Positions 8,467-17,011 are shown, counted from the stretch's first letter. The stretch is 39,355 nucleotides of DNA from DATLZB01 sp035574175 (GCA_035574175.1 DATLZB010000013.1:1-39355); one strand, 5' to 3'. Made by a program: numbers and translations. The notes: generated from the letters alone by a model not told the origin.

Positions 8467-10295
8467 TGACTGTGGCGCTAAGGGATGCCGGCACCATGAG
8501 CAGTCGCGATACCGAGACCCAGGTGCAAACCCGCGAAGGGCAGTTGCGGTTTCATCGCTACGTCCTCGACCTCGATCGCGGCTGCCTGCTCCGCGACGGG
8601 GCCGACGTGGCGCTTCGGCCTAAGACCTTTTCGGTGCTCCGTCACCTCGTCAGCAACTCCGGCCGCCTCGTGTCCAAAGAAGAGCTCTTCGCCGCGGTGT
8701 GGCCGGACCTCGCGGTCACCGACGATGCGCTGGTGCAGAGCATAACCGAAATCAGGCGCGCGCTGGGCGAGGATGGTCGGCACCTGATTACCACGGTGCC
8801 GCGCCGCGGCTATCGGTTCGAGGCTGCCGTGACGCCAATGCCGTTCTCTCGCAGTGCGCGCACCTCGTGGGCCACGGTCGAAGGCGGTGCATCGGCGGGG
8901 GCGTCCTTGCCACCCGAGCGCGCAAGCTCTTTGGTAACGCCTGCCGGCTGGCTCACGCGACCGAAGCTTGCGACTGCCGGTTTGCTGAGCGTCGTCGTCG
9001 CTGCGAGCGTGTTGGCATTGCTGACGGTCGGGCCGATAACCCGCTCACCTGGCACTGGCGAAGGTTTGATGCCGGTTGCCGAAGCCGGCGCGAGACCCGC
9101 CATCGCGGTGCTTCCGTTCCTCGCCCGAAATGGCGAGCAGGGTCGAGAGCTTCTCGCCGATGGATTGACGCAGGACATCATCAACAGGCTCGGCCGGTTC
9201 TCGGCGCTAACGGTGATGTCGTGGAATGCCGTCCTCCCGTACAAGGCCAAAACGGCGAGCCCCGAAGAGATCGCCCGTACCCTTGCCGTGCGCTATCTCA
9301 TCGAGGGCAGCGTCCGCCACGGCCGCGATCGGATGCGCGTCGCGCTCCAACTCGTCGATGGCGATGGCCGCGTGCTTTGGTCCGGCACCTTCGAGGAGGC
9401 AGTCTCCGACTACTTCGCCCTGCAGGACAAGATCGCCAGCGAGGTCGCCGGCGCGCTTGCCTCCCGTGTCGCCCACTTCGAGCAGCAGCGGGTGTCTGCC
9501 AAGCCGGCCGCCAACCTCGAAGCCTACGAGTATGTCCTGCGCGCCAGGCCGGCGCTCGCCCGGCCCACGCGCGGCGACATCGTGGAGGCGCGCGGGCTGC
9601 TGAGGCGAGCGGTGGAACTCGACCCGAGCTACGCCGCTGCCTATGCGGCACTCGCAGAGAGCTACTACGTCGATGTTTCCATGGGGTGGGCGGAATCGCC
9701 GGCGGCCGTTCTGGCCCGCGCGGAGGAGTTCGCGAACAAGGCTCTTCGTTACGACGACACGGAGGTGCGCGCCCGGGTCGTGCTCGGCCGTGTGCATCTT
9801 TTCCATCAGCGATACGAACAAGCGAAGGCGGAGATCGAGCGGGCGATGGCCGTCAACCCGAGCGATGCGCGGGGCCTTGCCGGCCTCGGTAACATCCTGA
9901 TGTGGCTCGGGCAGACGGATGGCGCCATTGAGGCGTTGGAGCTTGCCGAGCGCATCGATCCGGAGCTCAGCCCCTTCGACCGCAATGCCTTGAGCCTCGC
10001 CTATTACCTGAAACGGCGCTACGAGGCTGCCATTCGGCAAGCCGAGTTCAACATTCAGAAGACCGGCGTTGCGCACTTCAGTCAAGCGATGCTGGCGGCC
10101 GCGTCCGCCCAGCTCGGACGGCACGAGGATGCAGCGCGCGCCGTGGCCACGATCCGCCGCACGGATCCGACCTTCGATGCCAAGGGGTTCGGCAGCAAAT
10201 TCCTGCGTGCGGCCGACCTTGAGCATCTGCGGGAAGGAATGCGCAAAGCCGGCCTTTACGGCAGCGAGCCTGGCGGGCGGCCGGCGGCCAACTAA
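8466..10295 (+). CDS. membrane-anchored winged-helix regulator with TolB-like domain and TPR repeats (CadC/HilA-like)
   Basis: From the ATG at 8466 the protein is 609 residues. An OmpR/PhoB-type winged helix covers about residues 27 to 120, with recognition-helix region TDDALVQSITEIRRALGE and closing wing VPRRGYRFEA. A single membrane helix follows at about 160 to 180. Next comes a TolB-like nucleotide-cyclase-associated domain (AIAVLPF through GSVRHGRDRMRVALQLVD), then tetratricopeptide-type helical repeats to the end. This is the layout of one-component regulators such as CadC and HilA relatives. The ATG at 8466 overlaps the small-subunit stop as TGATG, pointing to translational coupling. 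A second ATG at 8496 has AGGGA ten bases upstream and could be the main start. Cotranscription with the transhydroxylase-like genes suggests it senses something linked to that enzyme; direct autoregulation is unproven. Confidence 0.88.
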   Translation: MTVALRDAGTMSSRDTETQVQTREGQLRFHRYVLDLDRGCLLRDGADVALRPKTFSVLRHLVSNSGRLVSKEELFAAVWPDLAVTDDALVQSITEIRRALGEDGRHLITTVPRRGYRFEAAVTPMPFSRSARTSWATVEGGASAGASLPPERASSLVTPAGWLTRPKLATAGLLSVVVAASVLALLTVGPITRSPGTGEGLMPVAEAGARPAIAVLPFLARNGEQGRELLADGLTQDIINRLGRFSALTVMSWNAVLPYKAKTASPEEIARTLAVRYLIEGSVRHGRDRMRVALQLVDGDGRVLWSGTFEEAVSDYFALQDKIASEVAGALASRVAHFEQQRVSAKPAANLEAYEYVLRARPALARPTRGDIVEARGLLRRAVELDPSYAAAYAALAESYYVDVSMGWAESPAAVLARAEEFANKALRYDDTEVRARVVLGRVHLFHQRYEQAKAEIERAMAVNPSDARGLAGLGNILMWLGQTDGAIEALELAERIDPELSPFDRNALSLAYYLKRRYEAAIRQAEFNIQKTGVAHFSQAMLAAASAQLGRHEDAARAVATIRRTDPTFDAKGFGSKFLRAADLEHLREGMRKAGLYGSEPGGRPAAN

Positions 10296-10326
10296 GCACT
10301 ATCGCTTCTCAGCACTATCGCTTCTC
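10295..10326. repeat. tandem 16-base direct repeat at a convergent gene junction
   Basis: The sequence AGCACTATCGCTTCTC occurs twice without a gap, at 10295 to 10310 and 10311 to 10326. The regulator gene stops at 10295, and the convergent YHS gene ends inside the second copy with its stop at 10315 to 10317. The first copy therefore looks like a duplication of the YHS gene's last codons, placed between two facing stop codons. No mobile element is nearby, so replication slippage is the simplest origin. Confidence 0.9.
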
Positions 10327-10764
10327 GATGAGCGTCCGGTTCTCGTTGGCTTTGGCGATGTTTGCGGCAAGGTCCTGCTGGAACAAGTGCGGTCCGGCCG
10401 GTCCCCCGAAGATATAGAGCTTGCCGTCGCTGATCAGCCAAGCCTCCGGATCGGCTTCCACCAGCACGCCTTTCGCCAGGGCCATGGCGCAGAAGTTCTT
10501 GAACTGCGGCGCATAGCGAACGGGGTCGGCCTTGAACAGCTCCCGGTGCCCGCTGCGTGCGAAGAGATAGCGCTGTCCGTCCCACTCATAGGCGATCTCC
10601 GCTAGCCCGCGCACCGGTTTGCCCAAGGTGAAATAGGCGACAGGGTCGTAGCCTTTGATGGCGAGCGGCAGCTCGTCTGCTGCGCGGCCAGGAACAGCCG
10701 CAAGCGGCAGTCCGGCGGCCAGTAAAGCCATGCGGAGGGCGCTTCGGCGCGACAGTGCAGGCAT
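10315..10764 (-). CDS. exported YHS domain protein
   Basis: This 149-residue protein starts with a signal peptide (MPALSRRSALRMALLAAG through AAVPGRAA). A YHS domain follows: KGYDPVAYFTLGKPVRG, then YEWDGQRYLFARSGHRELFKADP and a YAPQFKNFCAMA block. YHS domains are small, often metal-associated modules found next to copper or other heavy-metal proteins, but the exact role of the stand-alone exported form is unknown. AAGGA lies six bases upstream of the ATG at 10764, which favours it over the longer frame opening at 10887. It converges on the winged-helix regulator with a 19-base gap made largely of a tandem repeat. No metal-handling neighbour is evident except the chromate transporter 3 kb away, so I do not assign a metal. 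Confidence 0.85.
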   Translation of the reverse strand: MPALSRRSALRMALLAAGLPLAAVPGRAADELPLAIKGYDPVAYFTLGKPVRGLAEIAYEWDGQRYLFARSGHRELFKADPVRYAPQFKNFCAMALAKGVLVEADPEAWLISDGKLYIFGGPAGPHLFQQDLAANIAKANENRTLIEKR

Positions 10765-10995
10765 GGGTATCCTTGCCGTAGTCGACTGGCTAACGGCCCG
10801 ACATCCGAGAGGTCGGCTTGAGGGCAGCCAATGATACGCCATCGCGTTCCCGCACTGCAATTTCCTCCAACACGTTCTCGGAGCCAAGTTTCGCGGAAAT
10901 TTCGCTCGCCTTTCGGACTTCCTTCGTTACGGCGGTTCCGCGGTCTGGTGGACTTCGGCCACATGAGCCGTCTCGCCAAACCAGGAGAGAGCACC

Positions 10996-11490
10996 ATGGG
11001 CCCATTCTGGAAGATCAGCGCGGTAGGTGCACCCTTGCTCCTATTCGCATACCCGGTGCAGGCAGACCCCGTGAAGTTCGAGGCTGTCGTAGCACAGAAA
11101 GAAGCCATTCGGCTCGACTTTGCCGATTCAAGCAAACGCTTCTTTCTGCTCGTCCGGCGCGAAGGCAAGACCGAGGGCCAGGGTCCGCTGGCCGGTACCA
11201 ATGTGCAGGAATACGGCGTTCACGACGTCGTACCCGGCGTCGGGGGCGAGCCGCACGGCTATCTCGAGTTTGCTGCGGCCGACGGTAGCAAGGCGTACGT
11301 CAAATGGGAGATCCGTGCCGTGTTCGTGCCGGGCCCCGAGGGCAAGCCGAAGCTGCTCGACAATGGCGTGTGGCAGGTGGTCGGCGGCACGGGCAAGCTG
11401 GAGAAGCTCAAGGGCGCCGGAACCTTTCGCCTGCGTTTTCCCGGACCCACCGACCGCCGCTTCGTGATGGAGGGCGAGCTGGTCCAGTAA
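10996..11490 (+). CDS. secreted protein of unknown function
   Basis: This 164-residue protein has a signal peptide of about 22 residues (MGPFWKISAVGAPLLLFAYP, then VQADP), preceded by AGGAGAGA six bases before the ATG. The mature part is rich in beta-prone and charged residues, with glycine-rich turns such as GQGPLAGTN and QVVGGTGKLEKL. The spacing of GTGKLEKLKGAGTFRL near the C-terminus recalls small beta-barrel proteins of the allene-oxide-cyclase/dirigent-like type, but that is a shape impression, not a family assignment. It has no cysteines in the mature part. It is divergent from the YHS protein gene, sharing 231 bases of upstream DNA, and lies 89 bases before a DoxX gene. Confidence 0.75.
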   Translation: MGPFWKISAVGAPLLLFAYPVQADPVKFEAVVAQKEAIRLDFADSSKRFFLLVRREGKTEGQGPLAGTNVQEYGVHDVVPGVGGEPHGYLEFAAADGSKAYVKWEIRAVFVPGPEGKPKLLDNGVWQVVGGTGKLEKLKGAGTFRLRFPGPTDRRFVMEGELVQ

Positions 11491-11579
11491 CCGGACTTGG
11501 CCTTTGAGGTCGCCGACGGCGGGACGGCGCGGCTGTCTTGGGCTAGAACGGTGCGTGTGCCCACCTGGCCGTCCCTCCG

Positions 11580-12056
11580 ATGCCCGAGGCCCATCTTCTT
11601 TTGGCGCAGTTCGTCGACCTGTCCCCCGCCCTCGCGCCCTGGTCGGAGGCGTTGTTGCGTGTGCTGACCGGCCTTGCGCTGGTGCCGCACGGGCTGCGCA
11701 TGGCCTTCGGCCTCTTCCCCGACACGGGCGGGCCCATCCGCAGCCTCACCCAAATGGCGGAGGCGCTCGACACGTGGGGCTATCGCCCCGGCCGGCTCTG
11801 GGCGCCGCTGATTGCCTTTACGCAGCTTGTCGCCGGCCCGTTGCTGGCGGTCGGTCTCTTCACGCGCGCCGCGGCACTCCCGGTCACCGTGTTCCTTGCC
11901 GTCTCTTGCTACGAGCGTTGGCGCGTCGGCGGCTGGTTCTGGAACACGCAAGGCATGGAATACACGCTGTTGTGGGCCGCCGCTGCGCTCTATTTCCTCG
12001 TGCACGGCGGCGGCGCGCTGTCGCTTGACCGGATTCTGTTCGGGCAGGCGCCATGA
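11580..12056 (+). CDS. DoxX family membrane protein
   Basis: This 158-residue protein has four hydrophobic segments, at about residues 25 to 45, 75 to 97, 100 to 118 and 125 to 145. It has the DoxX-type opening, with an arginine in the first helix and a PHGLRMAFGLFP turn. DoxX proteins are small membrane proteins linked in some bacteria to thiol or quinone oxidation, but most members are uncharacterised. The start is weakly supported because no clear ribosome site precedes the ATG, although the length fits the family. It converges on the phytase-like esterase gene with a 16-base gap. Confidence 0.85.
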   Translation: MPEAHLLLAQFVDLSPALAPWSEALLRVLTGLALVPHGLRMAFGLFPDTGGPIRSLTQMAEALDTWGYRPGRLWAPLIAFTQLVAGPLLAVGLFTRAAALPVTVFLAVSCYERWRVGGWFWNTQGMEYTLLWAAAALYFLVHGGGALSLDRILFGQAP

Positions 12057-12072
12057 TCCGGCGGCTCTCGTC

Positions 12073-13380
12073 CTACTTCCTGTAGACGGCAGGGTCGGCG
12101 CTCACCGCGCCCTTGATGAGCACAATGCTCGTCTCCGCACCGGTGATGCCGAAATCGTTGTCGTTGATCATCACCATGGCCCCGTCGCCGAGGAAGGTCA
12201 CGCCCTCGATCTTGACCGGCGCGTCCTTCATGTCCTTTGCGCTGTCGAAGCGCAGCGTCTTCTTGACCGCTGTGATCGAGAGCTTGGCGAGATCGTTCTC
12301 CTGCTCGAGAGAGGGGCTCGTGGAGGCGTCGTCCCACTTGCTTCCAAGGATGTCGGTGGCGCCTGCGAGCGTTATTTCATAGAGCTTCGTTGTCCCCTCG
12401 GTGCGCTCGAGCACCAGGAGCCGATCGGTACCGAGCGCAGTCAGCTCCGAGATGCGCGGATCGTTCTGCTTGGTCGAGGGGTCGAGGCCGAAGCTCTGGG
12501 GATCGTCGAGCTGATATACATACTCGCCCAGGAGCCTGCCCGTTGCCCGCTCGAACTTGAACAGTCGCGTGTTCTTGGCCTGCTGATACGTTTTGGCGTC
12601 GGGATTGGCGAGCGGGTTTTGCATGATGAAGTAGAGGAAGGCCTCGTCAGGCGAGACCGCGATCGACTCGATACCGCGGTTGCCCTGGCGCTTGGAGAGA
12701 ATCGCGGGCAGGCTCGCCACGATGGCGGCCTCCGAGCCCCTGTAATCTTCCGCCGCATCGGCCGGAACGTAGCGCTCAAGGAGGCGCCCATCCGCCGAGA
12801 CATGAGCAACGGAGGGGCCCATCTCCTCACCGATCCAGAACGTCCCGTCGGAGAGGCGCACGATGCCCTCGAGGTCGATGTTGTCGGGGTCGTAAGGGAG
12901 CACATTGCCCGCGAGGTCCATGCCGGTGTCGCGCGTCGCTTTGGTCTGGGGGTTGAGCAGACCCGTCACCGGCTTGCCGGACTTGGTCTTGATAGGGATC
13001 ACGTCGAGCAGCTTGAAGGTTCCCGCCGCGCGGTCGATTTCGACCCTGTAGATCGACGGTACGTACTCGGGTGTCGGGTAGACGCGTCCGTCCTTGAGCT
13101 TCTTGCAGGCGTCCGCCACCTCCTTGCCGATCAGCTTGGCGGCATCCCCGCACGTCATGTTCGGGCCGCGGTCGCCAATCGTCCAGATCACGTTTGGAGG
13201 GTCGCTCGGGTGACGATAGGCACCCGAGCCAATGCCGAGCGTGTAGCTCGCGGTCTTGCCGCCGGGCAGCTCCACCGACTTCCAAGCGAGTTTGGGATCC
13301 TTGCTCGTCAGCACCTGAAAGTCGGCGGCCTCCGCCGTGCCGCATATGAGTAGAGCCGCGAGCGCAAGTTTTGTCCGCAT
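12073..13380 (-). CDS. secreted esterase-like phytase-family protein
   Basis: The protein is 435 residues from the ATG at 13380, with a signal peptide MRTKLALAALLICGTAEA. The frame is open further upstream, but GGAGGG lies just before this ATG and the signal peptide starts here. The mature part carries the blocks of the esterase-like activity of phytase family: a WTIGDRGPN motif near residue 66 of the precursor, DIEGIVR-type LEGIVRLSDGTFWIGEEMGPSV in the middle, then GIESIAVSPDE and a closing GAMVMINDNDFGI, as expected for a beta-propeller. Family members are exported and are presumed to act on phosphate or carboxyl esters; the activity of most is untested. Long 5' DNA separates it from the divergent chromate transporter genes. 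Confidence 0.85.
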   Translation of the reverse strand: MRTKLALAALLICGTAEAADFQVLTSKDPKLAWKSVELPGGKTASYTLGIGSGAYRHPSDPPNVIWTIGDRGPNMTCGDAAKLIGKEVADACKKLKDGRVYPTPEYVPSIYRVEIDRAAGTFKLLDVIPIKTKSGKPVTGLLNPQTKATRDTGMDLAGNVLPYDPDNIDLEGIVRLSDGTFWIGEEMGPSVAHVSADGRLLERYVPADAAEDYRGSEAAIVASLPAILSKRQGNRGIESIAVSPDEAFLYFIMQNPLANPDAKTYQQAKNTRLFKFERATGRLLGEYVYQLDDPQSFGLDPSTKQNDPRISELTALGTDRLLVLERTEGTTKLYEITLAGATDILGSKWDDASTSPSLEQENDLAKLSITAVKKTLRFDSAKDMKDAPVKIEGVTFLGDGAMVMINDNDFGITGAETSIVLIKGAVSADPAVYRK

Positions 13381-13772
13381 GATGCCCTCCAATCCCGGTC
13401 GAGAGAAGTCGGGCGGCACCATATGGGCGCTTGATGACACCTGGACGACAAGCCCAGGGGGGCAGGGGAAATGGCGAGCAGACACCGGTGTGGAGCGTTT
13501 CCTCGACCCAAGCCGGGCCGTATACGACGTATGCGCCACGCCGGCCGCCGTCGAGGCTGGGCTCACGACGGATGTGTCCGAGGCAAGGATGAGCAGTGCC
13601 GGCGTCGTCGTCGAAGCGGTCCGTTGGGCCTTCGATACTTCGCGGCTCGCGCCCGTCGGGCGGTGTGCTCAGCCGGCAGTCCCGTGGTCCCCCGCGACTC
13701 GGGATATCGTTGACGGTCGTTCAGCGGTCGTACGACCATGAACGGGCGTGACGACAGCCAAAGGGAGCTTCC
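13381..13772. other. 392-base divergent intergenic region without a convincing gene
   Basis: This stretch lies between the phytase-like gene (minus) and the chromate transporter pair (plus) and should hold both promoters. It contains open frames on both strands, but none has a family motif, a plausible ribosome site or coding-like codon use. I could not pick out clear -35 and -10 boxes. An AAAGGGAG sequence just before 13773 serves the first chromate transporter gene. Confidence 0.6.
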
Positions 13773-14360
13773 ATGAACGACGAGCCGAGGCCGCAAGCCC
13801 AGTCGGATTTGCCAACGGTGCGTGTTTCTCTGACCGAGATCTTCCTGCTGTTCTTCCACATCGGCTCGCTCAGTTTCGGCGGCGGTCTCGTCGCCTGGGT
13901 CCATCGGGAGGTGGTGGAGCGCCGCCGCTGGCTCACTCAGGCAGAGTTCCTGGGCGGTCTGACGCTCGCTCAGGTGCTGCCCGGCATCAACATGGCCAAC
14001 ATGGCGGTCTACATTGGGCAGCGCATGCGCGGCATCGGCGGCGCCGTGGCCGGACTCGTCGGCCTTCTGCTCGTGCCATTCTTTGCGGTCATCGGGCTGG
14101 TCAGCGTCTATGGGCAGTTTGGCACGAGTGCGACGCTGCAGTCGTTTATGGATGGCTTGGCGACCACCGCGGTCGGCCTCTTCGCTTCGGTCGGCGTCAA
14201 GTCGCTTCGCACGAGCGCAACCGGTCTCGTTCCGGTCGCCGTCATTGCCGCCATCGTGGTGATGGTCGGCTTCCTCCGCCTGCCGCTGATCCCCGTCATC
14301 CTCGGCCTCGCTACGGTGAGCGTGGCGATCGCTTGGCACAAGGGGGCGGCCGGTGCGTGA
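13773..14360 (+). CDS. short-chain chromate transporter (CHR family), first half
   Basis: This 195-residue membrane protein has the single CHR domain. Its family blocks include FFHIGSLSFGGGLVAWVHR, an RRRWLTQAEFLGG segment and QVLPGINMANMAVYIGQR, followed by hydrophobic segments to the end. Short-chain CHR proteins are encoded as adjacent pairs whose two halves together equal one long ChrA, and the next gene is such a partner. ChrA-type pumps export chromate with proton exchange. Many pairs are annotated from sequence alone and could move other anions. GGGAG upstream of the ATG supports the start. The partner gene overlaps this one by eight bases. Confidence 0.9.
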   Translation: MNDEPRPQAQSDLPTVRVSLTEIFLLFFHIGSLSFGGGLVAWVHREVVERRRWLTQAEFLGGLTLAQVLPGINMANMAVYIGQRMRGIGGAVAGLVGLLLVPFFAVIGLVSVYGQFGTSATLQSFMDGLATTAVGLFASVGVKSLRTSATGLVPVAVIAAIVVMVGFLRLPLIPVILGLATVSVAIAWHKGAAGA

Positions 14361-14889
14361 CGATCATCTGTGGACGCTGCTCCTCGTCTTCGTGCCGATG
14401 TCGCTGTTGTCGATCGGAGGCGGGGGCAGCATTCTCGCCCCCATGTACCACCAGACGATCGAGGTACACGGATGGCTCACACCCCGCGAGTTCATCGATC
14501 TGTTCGCGATTTCGCGCGCCGCGCCAGGGCCGGGCGCGACGGTGGTGACCCTGGTGGGCTGGAAGGTTGCCGGTTGGACCGGGGCGCTGGTGGCCTCCAT
14601 TGCCATCTTTCTGCCGTCCTCGATCCTCTGCTTCATTGCGGCCCGAGTGTGGAACCGCTACCGCGGCACGCGCCTCCACAGCGCACTCGAACGTGGGCTG
14701 GCACCGGTTGGCACCGGATTGCTGTTCGCGGGCGCTATCGCTGTTCTACGCGCGGCCGAGACCGGGCCACTCGGCTGGGCGATTGCGGGGGCGGCAACGG
14801 CATTGCTGGTGTGGCGTAGCCTGCACCCGCTCCCCGTGCTGTTCGCAGGCGGCATCCTCTACATGGCCGGCACGCGGCTCATCAGCTAG
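14353..14889 (+). CDS. short-chain chromate transporter (CHR family), second half
   Basis: This 178-residue CHR protein starts with GTG at 14353, overlapping the first half by eight bases, so translation is probably coupled. Family blocks include LLSIGGGGSILAPMYHQ, HGWLTPREFIDLFAIS and RAAPGPGATVVTLVGWKVAG, with several membrane segments after them. The proline-glycine pair in APGPG corresponds to LPGIN in the partner, as expected if the two halves face opposite ways in the membrane as a heterodimer. The pair probably works as one transporter. It converges on the NDH-2 gene with a 4-base gap, leaving no room for a separate terminator. Confidence 0.9.
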   Translation: MRDDHLWTLLLVFVPMSLLSIGGGGSILAPMYHQTIEVHGWLTPREFIDLFAISRAAPGPGATVVTLVGWKVAGWTGALVASIAIFLPSSILCFIAARVWNRYRGTRLHSALERGLAPVGTGLLFAGAIAVLRAAETGPLGWAIAGAATALLVWRSLHPLPVLFAGGILYMAGTRLIS

Positions 14890-14893
14890 CAGC

Positions 14894-16276
14894 CTAATGC
14901 AACTTCACCTGCGGTTCCGTGCGGCGCGTGATCAGCCGGGCGAGGGTGTCGAGCGTCACCTTGACGGGTCCGTACAGCGCAAGCTCATGCATCTTGTAGA
15001 GCGATTTGTACATGAGCCGTGCAAACAGGCCCTCGACAAACAGGTTGCGGCCTAACAGGAAGCCCATAAGGTTGCCGACGGTCGTGTACTCGCCAAGTGA
15101 GACCAGCGAGCCGAAGTCGCGGTAGTGCCAGTCGCGAAGGGGCTGGCCGGCGAGACGGCGCCGGATTTGACCTACCATGTGAGAGGCCTGCTGGTGCGCG
15201 GCCTGCGCCCGCGGTGGTACGGTGCCGCCTCGCTCCGGCCACGGACAGGCGGCGCAGTCCCCGATGGCAAAGATGTTTTCGTCGCGCGTCGTCTGCAGCG
15301 TCTGGTGCACCACGAGCTGATTGAGCCGGTTGGTCTCCAGCCCCGCGATCTGCTTCAAAACATCCGGCGCCTTGATGCCGGCCGACCACACGACGAGCTC
15401 GGCCGGGACTACCTCGCCGCTCGACAGCCGGATGCCGTCAGCCAGAACCTCCTCGACGCGGGCATTGACCCGCACGTGCACGCCAAGCTCCACAAGGAGC
15501 TTGCCCGCGCTCTTGGAAAGCCGTTCGGGCAGAGCCGGGAGGATCCGGTCCGCAGCCTCGATCAAATTGATCTTGATGTCCTTTTCCGGGTCGATGCGGT
15601 CGAGGCCAAAGGCGACGAGCTGGCGCGTCGTCTTGTGAAGCTCGGCTGCCAGCTCCGTGCCGGTGGCGCCGGCGCCGATGATGGCGACGTTGAGCTGTTC
15701 CGGCCTCAACGGTTCGGACTGGGCGTGGGCGCGGATCAAGGCATTGACCAGCCGGCGATGAAAACGCTCCGCCTCCGCTGCCGTTTCGAGCGCGATCGCA
15801 TGCTCCTTGACGCCCGGCACGCCGAAGTCGCTCGTCAGGCTGCCGATGGCGATGACGAGCGTGTCGTAGGGAAAGGCGCGGGCGGGCGTCACCTGCCGGC
15901 CCTCGTCGTCGAAGAAAGGTGCGACCTGGACCAGCCGCCGGGAGCGGTCGATGCCCCTCAACTCGCCAATGCGGTAGCGGAAGCCGTGCCAGTGCGCCTG
16001 CGCCAGATAATCGAGCTCGTGCAAGCCGAGGTCCATGCTGCCGGCGGCGACTTCGTGCAGGAGCGGCTTCCACAGGTGGGTGCGCGCTTTGTCGATGAGC
16101 GTGATCGCCGCCTTTCGGCGCCGGCCGAGCTTGTTGCCGAGCCGTGTCGCAAGCTCCAGTCCGCCCGCACCGCCGCCGACCACGACGACCTGATGCAGAC
16201 CGGCATCGGCGTTCTGAGGCGCAACCACCAGTTCCTGCGCTTGGCGTTGCGCGCCAGTCGGCGCGGGGATTGCCAT
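14894..16276 (-). CDS. type II NADH:quinone oxidoreductase-like flavoprotein (NDH-2)
   Basis: This 460-residue protein has two nucleotide-binding Rossmann motifs: VVVVGGGAGGLELATRLG near residue 31 for FAD and VAIIGAGATGTELAAEL near 197 for NAD(P)H. A late FAD motif (FAIGDCAACP) comes before RAQAAHQQASHMVGQI, the AQ-x-A-x-QQ signature of the NDH-2 quinone site. The C-terminal helices (GFLLGRNLFVEGLFARLMYK) fit the membrane-binding part of NDH-2. Such enzymes pass electrons from NADH to quinone without pumping protons. An extra stretch of about 25 residues precedes the first motif. GAGTGGG sits upstream of the ATG. I see no companion respiratory genes; it stands alone between the convergent chromate pair and a divergent HD protein. 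Confidence 0.9.
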   Translation of the reverse strand: MAIPAPTGAQRQAQELVVAPQNADAGLHQVVVVGGGAGGLELATRLGNKLGRRRKAAITLIDKARTHLWKPLLHEVAAGSMDLGLHELDYLAQAHWHGFRYRIGELRGIDRSRRLVQVAPFFDDEGRQVTPARAFPYDTLVIAIGSLTSDFGVPGVKEHAIALETAAEAERFHRRLVNALIRAHAQSEPLRPEQLNVAIIGAGATGTELAAELHKTTRQLVAFGLDRIDPEKDIKINLIEAADRILPALPERLSKSAGKLLVELGVHVRVNARVEEVLADGIRLSSGEVVPAELVVWSAGIKAPDVLKQIAGLETNRLNQLVVHQTLQTTRDENIFAIGDCAACPWPERGGTVPPRAQAAHQQASHMVGQIRRRLAGQPLRDWHYRDFGSLVSLGEYTTVGNLMGFLLGRNLFVEGLFARLMYKSLYKMHELALYGPVKVTLDTLARLITRRTEPQVKLH

Positions 16277-16414
16277 GAAAAGCCCACTCCGTCATCAGTT
16301 CGGGCGACGGCCAAACTCGAGTGGCCGGTCGCCGCGGTCACATGTTCCGGGTCGAGACTATGCAAAAGGCGGCACTGGTGCTCATAGCAGATAACTAAGC
16401 GCATAGGAGAACGG

Positions 16415-17011
16415 ATGAAAACGTCGCGCGAAGGCAATCGGAGGAAAGGCAGCGCACGATCACGGTCGGATAGCGGCCTCGTACTGGTGGCACGAGCGGC
16501 CGATTTCGCGGCGCGCGCACATGCTGCGCAGAAGCGCAAGGGGGTGGCCCAGGAGCCCTACGTCAACCATCTTGCCGAGGTGGCGCTGCTGTTGACGGAG
16601 GCGACCGGCGGAAGCGATCCGGCGCTGATCGCGGCCGCTTGGCTGCACGATACGCTCGAGGACACCGTCACCGAGCGCGAGGAGCTCGAAACGCTGTTCG
16701 GCAAGGAGGTCGCCTCCATCGTGGCGGAGGTGACCGACGACAAGTCCCTTCCCAAAAGCGAGCGTAAGCGACTTCAAATCGAAACGACGCCGGGCAAGAG
16801 CAGGGCCGCTCGCATGCTGAAGATTGCGGACAAGACGAGCAATCTGCGGGCGCTCGCCAGCAGCCCGCCCATGGGCTGGGACATCAAGCGTCGCGAGGAA
16901 TATGTGACCTGGGCGGAGGCTGTGGTTGCCGGCTGCCGCGGTCTCAATGGGGACCTCGAAGCCAAATTCAATGCAGCCGCTGCCGACGCCCGCGCGGCGC
17001 TGACACGCTGA
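16415..17011 (+). CDS. HD-domain hydrolase of the RelA/SpoT type, hydrolase domain only
   Basis: This 198-residue protein has the catalytic pattern of the ppGpp hydrolase half of RelA/SpoT and of the stand-alone MESH1 family. It shows an RKG...PYVNH block with His52, WLHDTLEDT with His78-Asp79 and Glu82-Asp83, and MLKIADKTSNLRAL with Asp139 and Asn143. No synthetase, TGS or ACT domain follows, so it is a small alarmone hydrolase candidate. The family's reaction is removal of the 3'-diphosphate from ppGpp using manganese; related stand-alone forms can instead act on NADPH or other nucleotides. AGGAGA just before the ATG supports the start. The lysine/arginine-rich first 18 residues are not part of the domain. 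Apparently monocistronic. Confidence 0.85.
   Translation: MKTSREGNRRKGSARSRSDSGLVLVARAADFAARAHAAQKRKGVAQEPYVNHLAEVALLLTEATGGSDPALIAAAWLHDTLEDTVTEREELETLFGKEVASIVAEVTDDKSLPKSERKRLQIETTPGKSRAARMLKIADKTSNLRALASSPPMGWDIKRREEYVTWAEAVVAGCRGLNGDLEAKFNAAAADARAALTR

Noticed and set aside
11812..13353. A 513-codon plus-strand frame opposite the phytase-like gene.
   Set aside because: The minus-strand product has a signal peptide, a ribosome site and family motifs; this frame has none beyond overlap with DoxX in another frame.
15125..16387. A 420-codon plus-strand frame opposite NDH-2.
   Set aside because: It is a shadow of a gene with two Rossmann motifs and a quinone-site signature.
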